Of a stretch of DNA of 21,744 bases, positions 16,471-21,744 are shown piece after piece. The notes under the pieces are model-generated. The model worked only from the letters and a program-made list of their open reading frames with translations. It had not been told where the DNA came from and searched no databases. This stretch comes from Pseudomonadota bacterium (GTDB lineage: Bacteria; Pseudomonadota; Alphaproteobacteria; Acetobacterales; Acetobacteraceae). Position 1 is the first letter of the stretch; each line of letters opens with the position of its first letter. Both the position numbers and the translations under genes were made by a program. Location of the stretch: contig JAKBCB010000010.1 in NCBI GenBank assembly GCA_021808185.1, forward strand, positions 1-21,744. Reading direction: 5' to 3'.

Positions 16471-16498
16471 TTGACCCGTCCGGTTCCGCACCTACCTG
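16471..16498 (+). promoter_or_regulatory. Possible hrcA promoter
   Basis: TTGACC (16471-16476), a 16-nt spacer and TACCTG (16493-16498) precede hrcA, giving a leader of about 20 nt. I looked for a CIRCE dyad (TTAGCACTC and GAGTGCTAA) in this gap and saw none, so HrcA autoregulation through CIRCE is not supported here. Confidence 0.3.
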
Positions 16499-16523
16499 CT
16501 CAGCCGAAGGGTTGACCAGAGCC

Positions 16524-17621
16524 ATGGACCAGCCAATCACCCCACCCGCCAAACCCCGCCCGCTGCCCGGTGTCCGCCCGCCCCCGCTCGCTCCCGCGCT
16601 GGACGCGCGTTCGGCCGCGGTGCTGCGCGAGATCGTCGAGCAGTACGTCGTCACCGGTGAGCCGGTCGGCAGCCGCACGTTGTCGCGCATCCTGCCGATC
16701 GCGCTCTCGCCCGCGACTATCCGCAACGTGATGTCGGACCTGACCGACGCGGGCCTGCTGTTCGCGCCGCACACCTCGGCCGGCCGGCTGCCGACGGAGC
16801 GAGGGCTCCGGCTGTTCGTCGATGGTCTGCTGCAATTCGGCGAGTTGTCGGACGAGGACCGCGAGGCGATCACCGGCGCGCTGACCACCTCGGGCCGCAG
16901 CCTGGAAGCCACGCTGGGCGAGGCATCGGCCACGCTGTCGGGCCTGTCCGCCGCCGCCGGCGTGGTGCTGGCGCCGAAAAGCGAGGGCGCGCTCAGGCAC
17001 ATCGAATTCGTCCCGCTCGGCTCCGGCCGTGCGCTGGTCGTGCTGGTGAACGCCGACGGGCAGGTGGAGAACCGGGTGATCGAGATACCCCCGGGCGTGC
17101 CCCCTTCGGCGCTGCAGGAAGCGAGCAACTACCTCAATGCCCGCCTCGCGGAGCGCTCGCTGGTGGAACTGCGCCGCGCGGTTGCCGAGGACATGGCCGC
17201 CGACCGCACCCACCTGGACGAACTGGCGGCCAAGGTGGTCGAGGCGGGGCTTGCCACCTGGACCGGCGACGCCCGCGGCGGCAGCCTGATCGTGCGTGGG
17301 CAGGCACGGCTGCTGTCGGACGTGACCCAGATCGAAAACCTCGCCGCCGTGCAGCGGCTGTTCGAGCGGCTGGAGACGCAGGAGACGATGCTGCGCCTGC
17401 TCGACCTCGCTGAAACGAGCGACGGGGTGCGCATCTTCATCGGCGCCGAGAGCGGACTGTTCGGCACGTCCGGGGTGGCAATGGTGGTGGCGCCGGCGCG
17501 CAATTCCGGGGGCCGCATCGTCGGCGCCATCGGCGTGATCGGCCCGACACGGATCAACTACGGGCGGATCATTCCGGTTGTCGATTACACGGCGCGGGTG
17601 ATCGGGCATCTGCTCGGCTAG
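16524..17621 (+). CDS. hrcA: Heat-inducible transcriptional repressor HrcA
   Basis: HrcA is a dimeric winged-helix repressor that binds CIRCE elements upstream of groESL and related heat-shock operons, with GroEL keeping it active. The 365-residue product has the N-terminal DNA-binding domain with ALSPATIRNVMSDLTDAGLL (60-79) and the HTSAGRLPTERG signature (83-94). The C-terminal domain includes IGAESGLFGTSGVAMVVAP. ATG at 16524 is chosen over in-frame upstream codons because family homology begins soon after; its Shine-Dalgarno is weak (GAAGG about 13 nt upstream). In many alphaproteobacteria grpE follows hrcA; here it does not. Confidence 0.95.
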   Translation: MDQPITPPAKPRPLPGVRPPPLAPALDARSAAVLREIVEQYVVTGEPVGSRTLSRILPIALSPATIRNVMSDLTDAGLLFAPHTSAGRLPTERGLRLFVDGLLQFGELSDEDREAITGALTTSGRSLEATLGEASATLSGLSAAAGVVLAPKSEGALRHIEFVPLGSGRALVVLVNADGQVENRVIEIPPGVPPSALQEASNYLNARLAERSLVELRRAVAEDMAADRTHLDELAAKVVEAGLATWTGDARGGSLIVRGQARLLSDVTQIENLAAVQRLFERLETQETMLRLLDLAETSDGVRIFIGAESGLFGTSGVAMVVAPARNSGGRIVGAIGVIGPTRINYGRIIPVVDYTARVIGHLLG

Positions 17622-17659
17622 ATGCCCGCGTGGCGCGGTCATGGGCTTGTCACAAGACA

Positions 17660-17687
17660 CTTGATCGGCCCGCAGGCCGGGTCTAAT
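17660..17687 (+). promoter_or_regulatory. Possible promoter for the leader of the NRAMP locus
   Basis: CTTGAT (17660-17665), a 16-nt spacer, then TCTAAT (17682-17687), which matches the TATAAT -10 at five of six positions. It lies just after hrcA and would start a leader of about 600 nt covering both small ORFs before the transporter. A 7-bp stem, CCGCGCG/CGCGCGG (17702-17724), follows immediately. Confidence 0.35.
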
Positions 17688-17767
17688 GGCCGATATCGTA
17701 TCCGCGCGCCACGTTGTCGCGCGGGCACCCCGGCAGCCGCCGGCCCGCAACCAGAGACAGGGATCAC

Positions 17768-17896
17768 ATGAACCCGCGATCTAGCAGCCAGCCCACGGAG
17801 TGCCACAGTCGGCCCATGCCGGCTGCCGCCATCCGTCTGGGCTGTTCCGTTGCCCGGATAGCGCATGTGACCGCCGGAGCGGCAGCCATCGGCTGA
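17768..17896 (+). CDS. Small ORF, 42 residues, in the NRAMP leader (uncertain)
   Basis: An ATG with AGGG five bases upstream opens a 42-codon frame ending in TGA. The predicted peptide is Pro/Ser-rich at the N-terminus, with two cysteines and an alanine-rich C-terminus; there is no obvious membrane helix. I do not recognise it. It could be a leader peptide or chance, as GC-rich DNA is permissive for ORFs of this size. The only support is position and the moderate ribosome-binding site. Confidence 0.25.
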   Translation: MNPRSSSQPTECHSRPMPAAAIRLGCSVARIAHVTAGAAAIG

Positions 17897-17919
17897 CCCC
17901 CAGCGGCCATCGCCTCCGG

Positions 17920-17942
17920 GCTTGAGCAACCACGCTTGAGCA
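17920..17942 (+). repeat. 9-bp direct repeat just before the second small ORF
   Basis: GCTTGAGCA occurs at 17920-17928 and again at 17934-17942, a period of 14 nt. The second copy ends just before the AAGGAGG Shine-Dalgarno of the next small ORF. It may be a protein or RNA binding site, or chance. Confidence 0.45.
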
Positions 17943-17955
17943 GAAGGAGGCGCCC

Positions 17956-18165
17956 ATGGCCGCCTTTCTCCAGTATGTTCGTTCGCGCCTGAACCCAGCT
18001 GCCTTCCGGCACGGCGCGGCTGTGCACGTTGCTGCGCGGGTGCCGACCGCCGGCGAGGCATTTGGCCGGGCGACGGCTTTGTCGCTGTCTTGGCGCCTGG
18101 AAAGCGGCGGCCAAGTGCAATCCTGTTGGCAGCAGGGGCGGGTGCCCCTGGTTCCCCCATACTGA
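17956..18165 (+). CDS. Small ORF, 69 residues, with a perfect Shine-Dalgarno
   Basis: AAGGAGG (17944-17950) lies 5 nt before the ATG, about the strongest ribosome-binding site in the window. The 69-residue product begins MAAFLQYVRSRL, is Ala/Arg/Val-rich and ends with a Trp- and Gln-rich tail (SLSWRLESGGQ, then CWQQGR). No signal peptide or clear transmembrane helix is visible. I do not recognise a family. It lies between hrcA and the transporter, 126 bp before the transporter ATG. It could be a small protein in its own right or a regulatory upstream ORF, since its stop is 8 nt before a strong hairpin. Confidence 0.5.
   Translation: MAAFLQYVRSRLNPAAFRHGAAVHVAARVPTAGEAFGRATALSLSWRLESGGQVQSCWQQGRVPLVPPY
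18133..18150 (+). other. Leader hairpin A, inside the end of the 69-codon ORF
   Basis: CAGGGGC (18133-18139), loop GGGT, GCCCCTG (18144-18150): a 7-bp perfect stem. Ribosomes translating the small ORF would melt it. Confidence 0.45.
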
Positions 18166-18172
18166 CGGCCTC

Positions 18173-18196
18173 CCCGCGCGGCTACGGCCGCGCGGG
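18173..18196 (+). other. Leader hairpin B with a UACG tetraloop
   Basis: CCCGCGCGGC (18173-18182), TACG, GCCGCGCGGG (18187-18196): a perfect 10-bp GC stem with a UNCG-class loop, so very stable. It begins 8 nt after the stop of the 69-codon ORF, within the footprint of a ribosome paused there. No T-tract follows, so simple intrinsic termination is unlikely. Confidence 0.6.
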
Positions 18197-18261
18197 CTGC
18201 TGAACGCCGCTTCCCCTTGGCGTACGGGCGGCGGCTTCGCTCGCCTCACTCACGACAGCAG

Positions 18262-18278
18262 AGCGGTGCGGCACCGCT
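18262..18278 (+). other. Leader hairpin C next to the transporter Shine-Dalgarno
   Basis: AGCGGTG (18262-18268), CGG, CACCGCT (18272-18278): a 7-bp perfect stem. The GGAG ribosome-binding site of the transporter starts at the very next base (18279). Folding state could influence ribosome access. Confidence 0.5.
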
Positions 18279-18291
18279 GGAGACCGATCCG

Positions 18292-19926
18292 ATGGCCCAT
18301 ATCCCCGACATCCAGGCGCCCGCCCGCGCCGCCGTGCTTGACACCGCCCATCTCGGCGACATCGAGGGCGCGCTGGGCACCATTTTCCAGCACGATACGC
18401 ATCCGCGCCGCACCTGGCGCCGCCGCCTGACCACGCTGCTCGCGATCCTCGGCCCGGGCCTGATCGTCATGGTGGGCGACAACGATGCCGGTGCCTTCGC
18501 CACCTACACCCAGGCGGGACAGACCTACGGCACCGCGCTGCTGTGGACGCTGCTGCTGCTGATCCCCGTGCTGTACGTGAACCAGGAAATGGTGCTGCGA
18601 CTCGGCGCCGTCACCGGCGTGGGCCACGCGCGGCTGATCCTGGAACGTTTCGGAAAATTCTGGGGCGCGTTCAGCGTCATCGACCTGTTCGTGCTCAACG
18701 GCCTGACCATCGTCACCGAGTTCATCGGCATCAGCCTTGCCCTGGATTATCTCGGTGTCTCGAAGCTGTTGGGCGTGGGCCTCGCGGCGCTGGCCACGAT
18801 GGCGGCCGCCAGCACCGGCAATTTCCGCCGTTTCGAGCGGTTCGCGCTGATGCTGTGCCTGGGCAGCCTGCTGCTGGTGCCGATCGCGCTGGCTGTGCAC
18901 GTGGCCCCTGGCCAGGCGATCCACGACTTTCTGATCCCCGGCCTGCCGCAGGGCAAGCTGTCCGACATCATGCTGCTGGTGATCGGCCTCGTCGGCACCA
19001 CTGTGGCGCCCTGGCAGTTGTTCTTCCAGCAGAGCTACGTGATCGACAAGCGCATCACGCCGCGCTTCATCCCGTACGAGAAAGCCGATCTGTGGATCGG
19101 CATCCTGATCGTGATGATCGGCGCGGCGGCACTGATGGTGGCCAGTGCCGCCGTGTTCGCGGGTCAGCCCGAATTCGGCAATTTCACCGATGCGGGCGGC
19201 GTCGCCGCGGGCTTCGGCAAATACGCCTCGCCCGTGGTCGGCGTGCTGTTCGCCATTGCCCTGATCGACGCTGCCATCATCGGCGCCGCCGCCGTCTCGC
19301 TCGCGACCGCCTACGCCATTGGCGATGTGCTGTCGCTGCGCCACTCGCTGCACCGCAAGGCGTCCGACGCGAAGGGCTTCTATCTCGTGTATTGCGGCCT
19401 GATCCTGGCCGCGGCCGTGCTGGTGCTGGTGCCGGGTTCGCCGCTCGGCCTCATCACGGAGGCGGTGCAGGTGCTCGCCGGTGTGCTGCTGCCCAGTGCC
19501 ACGGTGTTTCTGCTGCTGTTGTGCAACGACCGAGCGGTGCTCGGGCCATGGGTGAACGGGCGCTGGCTGAACCTGTTCACCGGCATCGTGATCGCGGTCT
19601 TGGTGCTGCTCAGCATCGTTCTGACCGCCTCGGTGGTGTATCCGGAGATCGGCGACCGGCAAATTCTATGGATTCTCGGCGGCGGTGCCGTGGCCGGCGT
19701 GCTGGCGCTGGCGGGCTGGGCACTGCTGCGCGGGCCGCGCGGAGCGGGGGCCGAGGTGCCCGAACTCCCGCGCGCCGTGTGGCGGATGCCGCCGCTGCAA
19801 GAACTCGCGCCGCTGGACCTGACGCCGGCGAAGAAGCTCTGGATGACCGTGCTGCGCCTGTATCTCGTGCTCGCCGTGGGCATCGTGGTGGTCCGCGTGG
19901 TGCAACTCGCCCTCAACCGCGGCTAA
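18292..19926 (+). CDS. NRAMP-fold divalent metal transporter with an altered metal site
   Basis: This 544-residue protein has 11-12 predicted transmembrane helices. The first begins GPGLIVMVGDNDAGAFAT (54-71), followed by LLWTLLLLIPVLYVNQEM and RLGAVTGVGHA, clearly NRAMP/SLC11. Aligned with canonical members, the TM1 motif DPGN becomes DAGA: Asp65 is kept and the Asn ligand is Ala. The TM6 motif MPH becomes APW (239-241), so the soft Met ligand and the His are lost. This argues against a standard Mn/Fe transporter; Mg or another hard ion is a reasonable inference, since relatives lacking the Met are reported to carry such ions. Start ATG 18292 has GGAG at 9-nt spacing. A hydrophilic tail of about 50 residues precedes a last helix. 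Confidence 0.88.
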   Translation: MAHIPDIQAPARAAVLDTAHLGDIEGALGTIFQHDTHPRRTWRRRLTTLLAILGPGLIVMVGDNDAGAFATYTQAGQTYGTALLWTLLLLIPVLYVNQEMVLRLGAVTGVGHARLILERFGKFWGAFSVIDLFVLNGLTIVTEFIGISLALDYLGVSKLLGVGLAALATMAAASTGNFRRFERFALMLCLGSLLLVPIALAVHVAPGQAIHDFLIPGLPQGKLSDIMLLVIGLVGTTVAPWQLFFQQSYVIDKRITPRFIPYEKADLWIGILIVMIGAAALMVASAAVFAGQPEFGNFTDAGGVAAGFGKYASPVVGVLFAIALIDAAIIGAAAVSLATAYAIGDVLSLRHSLHRKASDAKGFYLVYCGLILAAAVLVLVPGSPLGLITEAVQVLAGVLLPSATVFLLLLCNDRAVLGPWVNGRWLNLFTGIVIAVLVLLSIVLTASVVYPEIGDRQILWILGGGAVAGVLALAGWALLRGPRGAGAEVPELPRAVWRMPPLQELAPLDLTPAKKLWMTVLRLYLVLAVGIVVVRVVQLALNRG

Positions 19927-19937
19927 CGGAGCGCATC

Positions 19938-20093
19938 ATGGATCGTCTGACCCGGCTGCTCCGCCGCCTGCGGCGCCGTTTGGCCCACGCGGCGCGGCCC
20001 AGGATGGCGCCGGAGCTGTGGTGTCGCCCGGCGACCGTGCTCGTGCTGCGCGATCCGGCGCGGGCGGCGGCCTGCCTCGGCGGCTGGCACTGA
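19938..20093 (+). CDS. 51-residue arginine-rich small protein downstream of the transporter
   Basis: The ATG lies 11 nt after the transporter stop and has GGAG (19928-19931) at 6-nt spacing, so translation coupled to the transporter is plausible. The predicted protein starts MDRLTRLLRRLRRRL, a strongly basic Leu/Arg amphipathic helix. It has 12 arginines in 51 residues, then a more neutral C-terminal half (ELWCRPATVLVLRD) ending in GGWH. No signal peptide or membrane helix is seen. I do not recognise a family. Its role may be linked to the transporter, the leader RNA or the membrane surface; all of that is inference. Confidence 0.5.
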   Translation: MDRLTRLLRRLRRRLAHAARPRMAPELWCRPATVLVLRDPARAAACLGGWH

Positions 20094-20178
20094 CGCGAGG
20101 GTGCATGGCGGGCCGGCGCGCTGGCGCTTCGGCCCGCGCGTTCCTATGTTCGGGCATTATGCTCGGGAGAGATCGCGG

Positions 20179-20976
20179 ATGCCCATGCGCCGCCCGGCCG
20201 TCCTGGCCGTTGCCTTTGTTGTTGGCCTCCTCGGGGCAGCCGGTGCCGCCGGTGCCGCCGACCTTGCCGCGCATCGCGCGATGTACGACCTGAAACTCTC
20301 CAACTCCCACGGCGGCGACGTGACCTCCGCCACCGGCACCATGGCGTACGAGGTGCAGGACGTCTGCGACGGCTGGGCCACAAACCAGCGGCTGCAAATG
20401 ACCATCACCAACCGCGATGGCCAGGACGTGCAAATGCTGTCCGACTACACGACCTGGGAAAGCAAGGACGGCCTGAAACTGCGCTTTCGCATGAAGCAGA
20501 CCACCGACCAGTCCGTCACCAGCGATGTGGCGGGCGATGCCACGCTGAAAGCGACCGGGCAGGCCGGAACCGCCGTGTTCACCAGCCCCACGACCGACAG
20601 CAAGCCGCTGCCCGCCGGGACATTGTTCCCGATGAAGCACACCGAGGCGTTGCTCGCCGCCGCCAGGGAGGGCAAGAAATTCCTGGCCCTGCCACTGTTC
20701 GACGGCACCACCGCCACCGGTCCGCAGGACAGTTCGATCGTCATCGGCGCCTGGACGAGCGCGCCGCAGGGCAAGTGGCCGGACCTGATGAAGCTGCCGA
20801 GCGGCAAGTTCCACATCGCCTTCTTCGATCGCGCCCCGGACAAGCAGGAGCCGGACTACGAAGTCTCGATGCGCTACTGGGACAATGGCGTCGCCGACGA
20901 TCTGGTCATGGATTTCGGCGACTTCGTGATGGCCGGCAAGCTGATGGAGTTCAAACTGCTGCCCAAGGGCTGCTGA
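20179..20976 (+). CDS. eipB: EipB-like periplasmic cell-envelope integrity protein (DUF1849)
   Basis: The 265-residue product has an N-terminal signal peptide (MRRPAVLAVAFVVGLLGAAG core, probable cleavage near residue 26-28 after AGA). A mature domain of about 238 residues follows, starting DLAAHRAMYDLKL. It matches the alphaproteobacterial DUF1849 family, whose Brucella member EipB is a spiral beta-structure protein needed for envelope integrity. Two cysteines, Cys63 (VQDVCDGW) and the C-terminal Cys265 (LLPKGC), fit the conserved disulfide of that family. The ATG at 20179 follows GGGAGAG at 7-nt spacing; a longer open frame upstream is not conserved in character. It appears to be a stand-alone gene. 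Confidence 0.85.
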   Translation: MPMRRPAVLAVAFVVGLLGAAGAAGAADLAAHRAMYDLKLSNSHGGDVTSATGTMAYEVQDVCDGWATNQRLQMTITNRDGQDVQMLSDYTTWESKDGLKLRFRMKQTTDQSVTSDVAGDATLKATGQAGTAVFTSPTTDSKPLPAGTLFPMKHTEALLAAAREGKKFLALPLFDGTTATGPQDSSIVIGAWTSAPQGKWPDLMKLPSGKFHIAFFDRAPDKQEPDYEVSMRYWDNGVADDLVMDFGDFVMAGKLMEFKLLPKGC

Positions 20977-20988
20977 TGCCCTGGCACC

Positions 20989-21010
20989 GCCGGCGTGCTG
21001 CCCCGCCGGC
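20989..21010 (+). terminator. Possible terminator stem after eipB
   Basis: GCCGGCG (20989-20995) pairs with CGCCGGC (21004-21010) across an 8-base loop, 12 nt after the eipB stop. There is no T-run, so factor-independent termination is doubtful. Confidence 0.3.
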
Positions 21011-21034
21011 CGTCGCCGGAGCATTGCCGCCGCG

Positions 21035-21050
21035 GTAAAATGCTTTTTAC
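21035..21050. promoter_or_regulatory. AT-rich 16-bp palindrome and possible -10 upstream of the TonB-family gene
   Basis: GTAAAATGCTTTTTAC is a palindrome with a single mismatched pair, standing out in about 70% GC surroundings. It contains TAAAAT (21036-21041), a five-of-six match to the -10 consensus, 40 bp before the ATG at 21090. A metal-responsive repressor site (Fur, Irr or Zur type) overlapping the promoter would suit a TonB gene, but the sequence does not match a consensus I know exactly. Confidence 0.45.
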
Positions 21051-21089
21051 ACGCCGCGCCACTCCGGCCATGTTGATACGCCCCGTGAA

Positions 21090-21744
21090 ATGACAACGCT
21101 CGATCCGCCGACCCTTGCCGTGGCCGCATGGCCGGCGCGACCGCTGACCATGGCGGGGCCGCGGTGGCGGTCGCGCGGCCGGCGGCTGCTGCGCTTGCTC
21201 GGTGTCTCGGCGCTGCTGCATCTTCTGGCGTTGCTGCTGATCGTGCTGCTCGCGATGCATCGGCCGGAAGAGCAGGCGGCGGTGTCGCCGACGTCGTTCG
21301 AAATGGTCATCGGTCCCGGACAACCGCCCAGTACCCCCGGGGAGGCACGGCCCGCGACACCGCCTTCGCCGCCGGCGGCACCGCCCAGCGCGGCGCCGAG
21401 CCAGACGGTACCGCCACCAGCCGCCACCCTGTCGCAGCCAGTGCCACGCCCGGCGGTGCCACCGCCATCGCCTCCGCCGCCGGCGGCGACGCCGTCGCCG
21501 CCGATGCCGCGCCTGTCCGTGCCACCCCCACCACCGCCCGCCGCAGCCCTGCCGCAACCGGCGCCACGCCCCTCGGTGCCGCCACCTCCACCGCCCGCCG
21601 CGCTCTCGCAGGCGGCACCGAGTGCCTCGCCGCCGATCTCGGCGCCGCCGACCGCGGCACGGTCGGATCTTGTACCGAGCCCCGCCGCACCGTCGTCTCG
21701 GCCGCCCACGCCCACGCCATCGCGGACGGTGCCCAGCCCCAGCC
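21090..21744 (+). CDS. TonB-family energy transducer, N-terminal part (cut by window edge)
   Basis: The frame is open from ATG 21090 to the window end (218 codons). It encodes a short cytosolic basic segment (RWRSRGRRLLRLL, about 26-38) and one transmembrane helix (about 36-56). That helix carries Ser40 and His44, the S-x3-H spacing seen in the TonB helix that engages ExbB/ExbD. After that comes a very long Pro/Ala/Ser-rich periplasmic spacer from about residue 75 onward. The C-terminal receptor-binding domain would lie outside the window, so TolA or another Pro-rich anchored protein cannot be excluded. No strong Shine-Dalgarno; a second in-frame ATG is at 21150. Confidence 0.75.
   Translation, partial: MTTLDPPTLAVAAWPARPLTMAGPRWRSRGRRLLRLLGVSALLHLLALLLIVLLAMHRPEEQAAVSPTSFEMVIGPGQPPSTPGEARPATPPSPPAAPPSAAPSQTVPPPAATLSQPVPRPAVPPPSPPPPAATPSPPMPRLSVPPPPPPAAALPQPAPRPSVPPPPPPAALSQAAPSASPPISAPPTAARSDLVPSPAAPSSRPPTPTPSRTVPSPS
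21429..21602 (+). repeat. Degenerate proline-rich coding repeats in the TonB-family spacer
   Basis: Within the spacer, segments resembling LSQPVPRPAVPPPSPPPPAA (from 21429) and LPQPAPRPSVPPPPPPAA (from 21549) recur, with a shorter related unit between them. They are imperfect at DNA level and suggest expansion by slippage or duplication, as is common in TonB spacers. Confidence 0.55.

Noticed and set aside
16390..16523. CIRCE operator or RpoH promoter in the rph-hrcA gap
   Set aside because: No TTAGCACTC/GAGTGCTAA dyad and no CCCCAT-type -10 with a CTTGAA -35 were found.
17622..18291. A known riboswitch (M-box, yybP-ykoY) or tRNA in the leader
   Set aside because: I could not match the conserved cores of these classes or a tRNA cloverleaf with a T-loop GTTCGA-type motif; only simple hairpins are seen.
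18250..19662. A 470-codon minus-strand frame antisense to the transporter, rich in His, Gln and Asp
   Set aside because: The composition is what results from reading a GC-rich membrane-protein gene in the opposite direction; no domain is recognisable.
21307..21720. Minus-strand frames opposite the TonB-family spacer
   Set aside because: The plus-strand Pro-rich frame has a TM helix with the S-x3-H pattern and continues off the edge; the opposite strand is simple Gly/Arg shadow.
1..21744. CRISPR arrays, insertion sequences, prophage or integron signals
   Set aside because: No regularly spaced repeats, transposase or integrase motifs, or terminal inverted repeats with target duplications were seen.

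Overview
The window is about 21.7 kb of very GC-rich DNA (roughly 70%), with dense, co-oriented genes that often overlap by 1-8 bases and frequent GTG/TTG starts. Gene content and order point to an alphaproteobacterium. The hallmarks are hemC-hemD-mitofilin-hemY, tsaD next to gpsA, plsC-miaB-phoH-ybeY-corC, rdgB-rph divergent from hrcA, and a DUF1849/EipB protein. The style fits the Rhodospirillales/Acetobacteraceae, but that family placement is inference. I see no rRNA, tRNA, insertion sequence, prophage, CRISPR array or integrase. Most of the window is conserved chromosomal backbone.

Layout. (1) 1-4435, minus strand: operon tsaD > rlmJ > gpsA > murJ (tRNA t6A modification, 23S rRNA methylation, glycerol-3-phosphate synthesis, lipid II flipping); murJ runs off the left edge. 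(2) 4478-8526, plus strand: hemC > hemD > alphaproteobacterial Mic60/mitofilin > hemY, tetrapyrrole synthesis linked to inner-membrane organisation. Only 42 bp separate hemC from the divergent tsaD. (3) 8620-12427, minus strand: miaB > phoH > ybeY > corC, an RNA modification/maturation operon, preceded on the same strand by plsC (12613-13584) and dctA (13706-14983). (4) 15071-16389, minus strand: rph > rdgB. (5) 16524-17621, plus strand: hrcA, the heat-shock repressor, divergent from rph and not followed by grpE.

(6) 17622-20093 is the least ordinary part. A long leader holds two small ORFs, one with a perfect Shine-Dalgarno sequence, and three compact hairpins. Then comes an NRAMP-fold transporter whose metal-site motifs are heavily altered (DPGN becomes DAGA, MPH becomes APW), followed 11 nt later by a 51-residue arginine-rich small ORF with its own Shine-Dalgarno. 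I propose this as a candidate metal-homeostasis locus with leader control.

(7) 20179-20976 is an EipB-like periplasmic protein. (8) From 21090 to the right edge is the N-terminal part of a TonB-family energy transducer, preceded by an AT-rich 16-bp palindrome that looks like an operator.

Limits: everything is read by eye. Promoters and hairpins are pattern matches, not predictions from a scored model.
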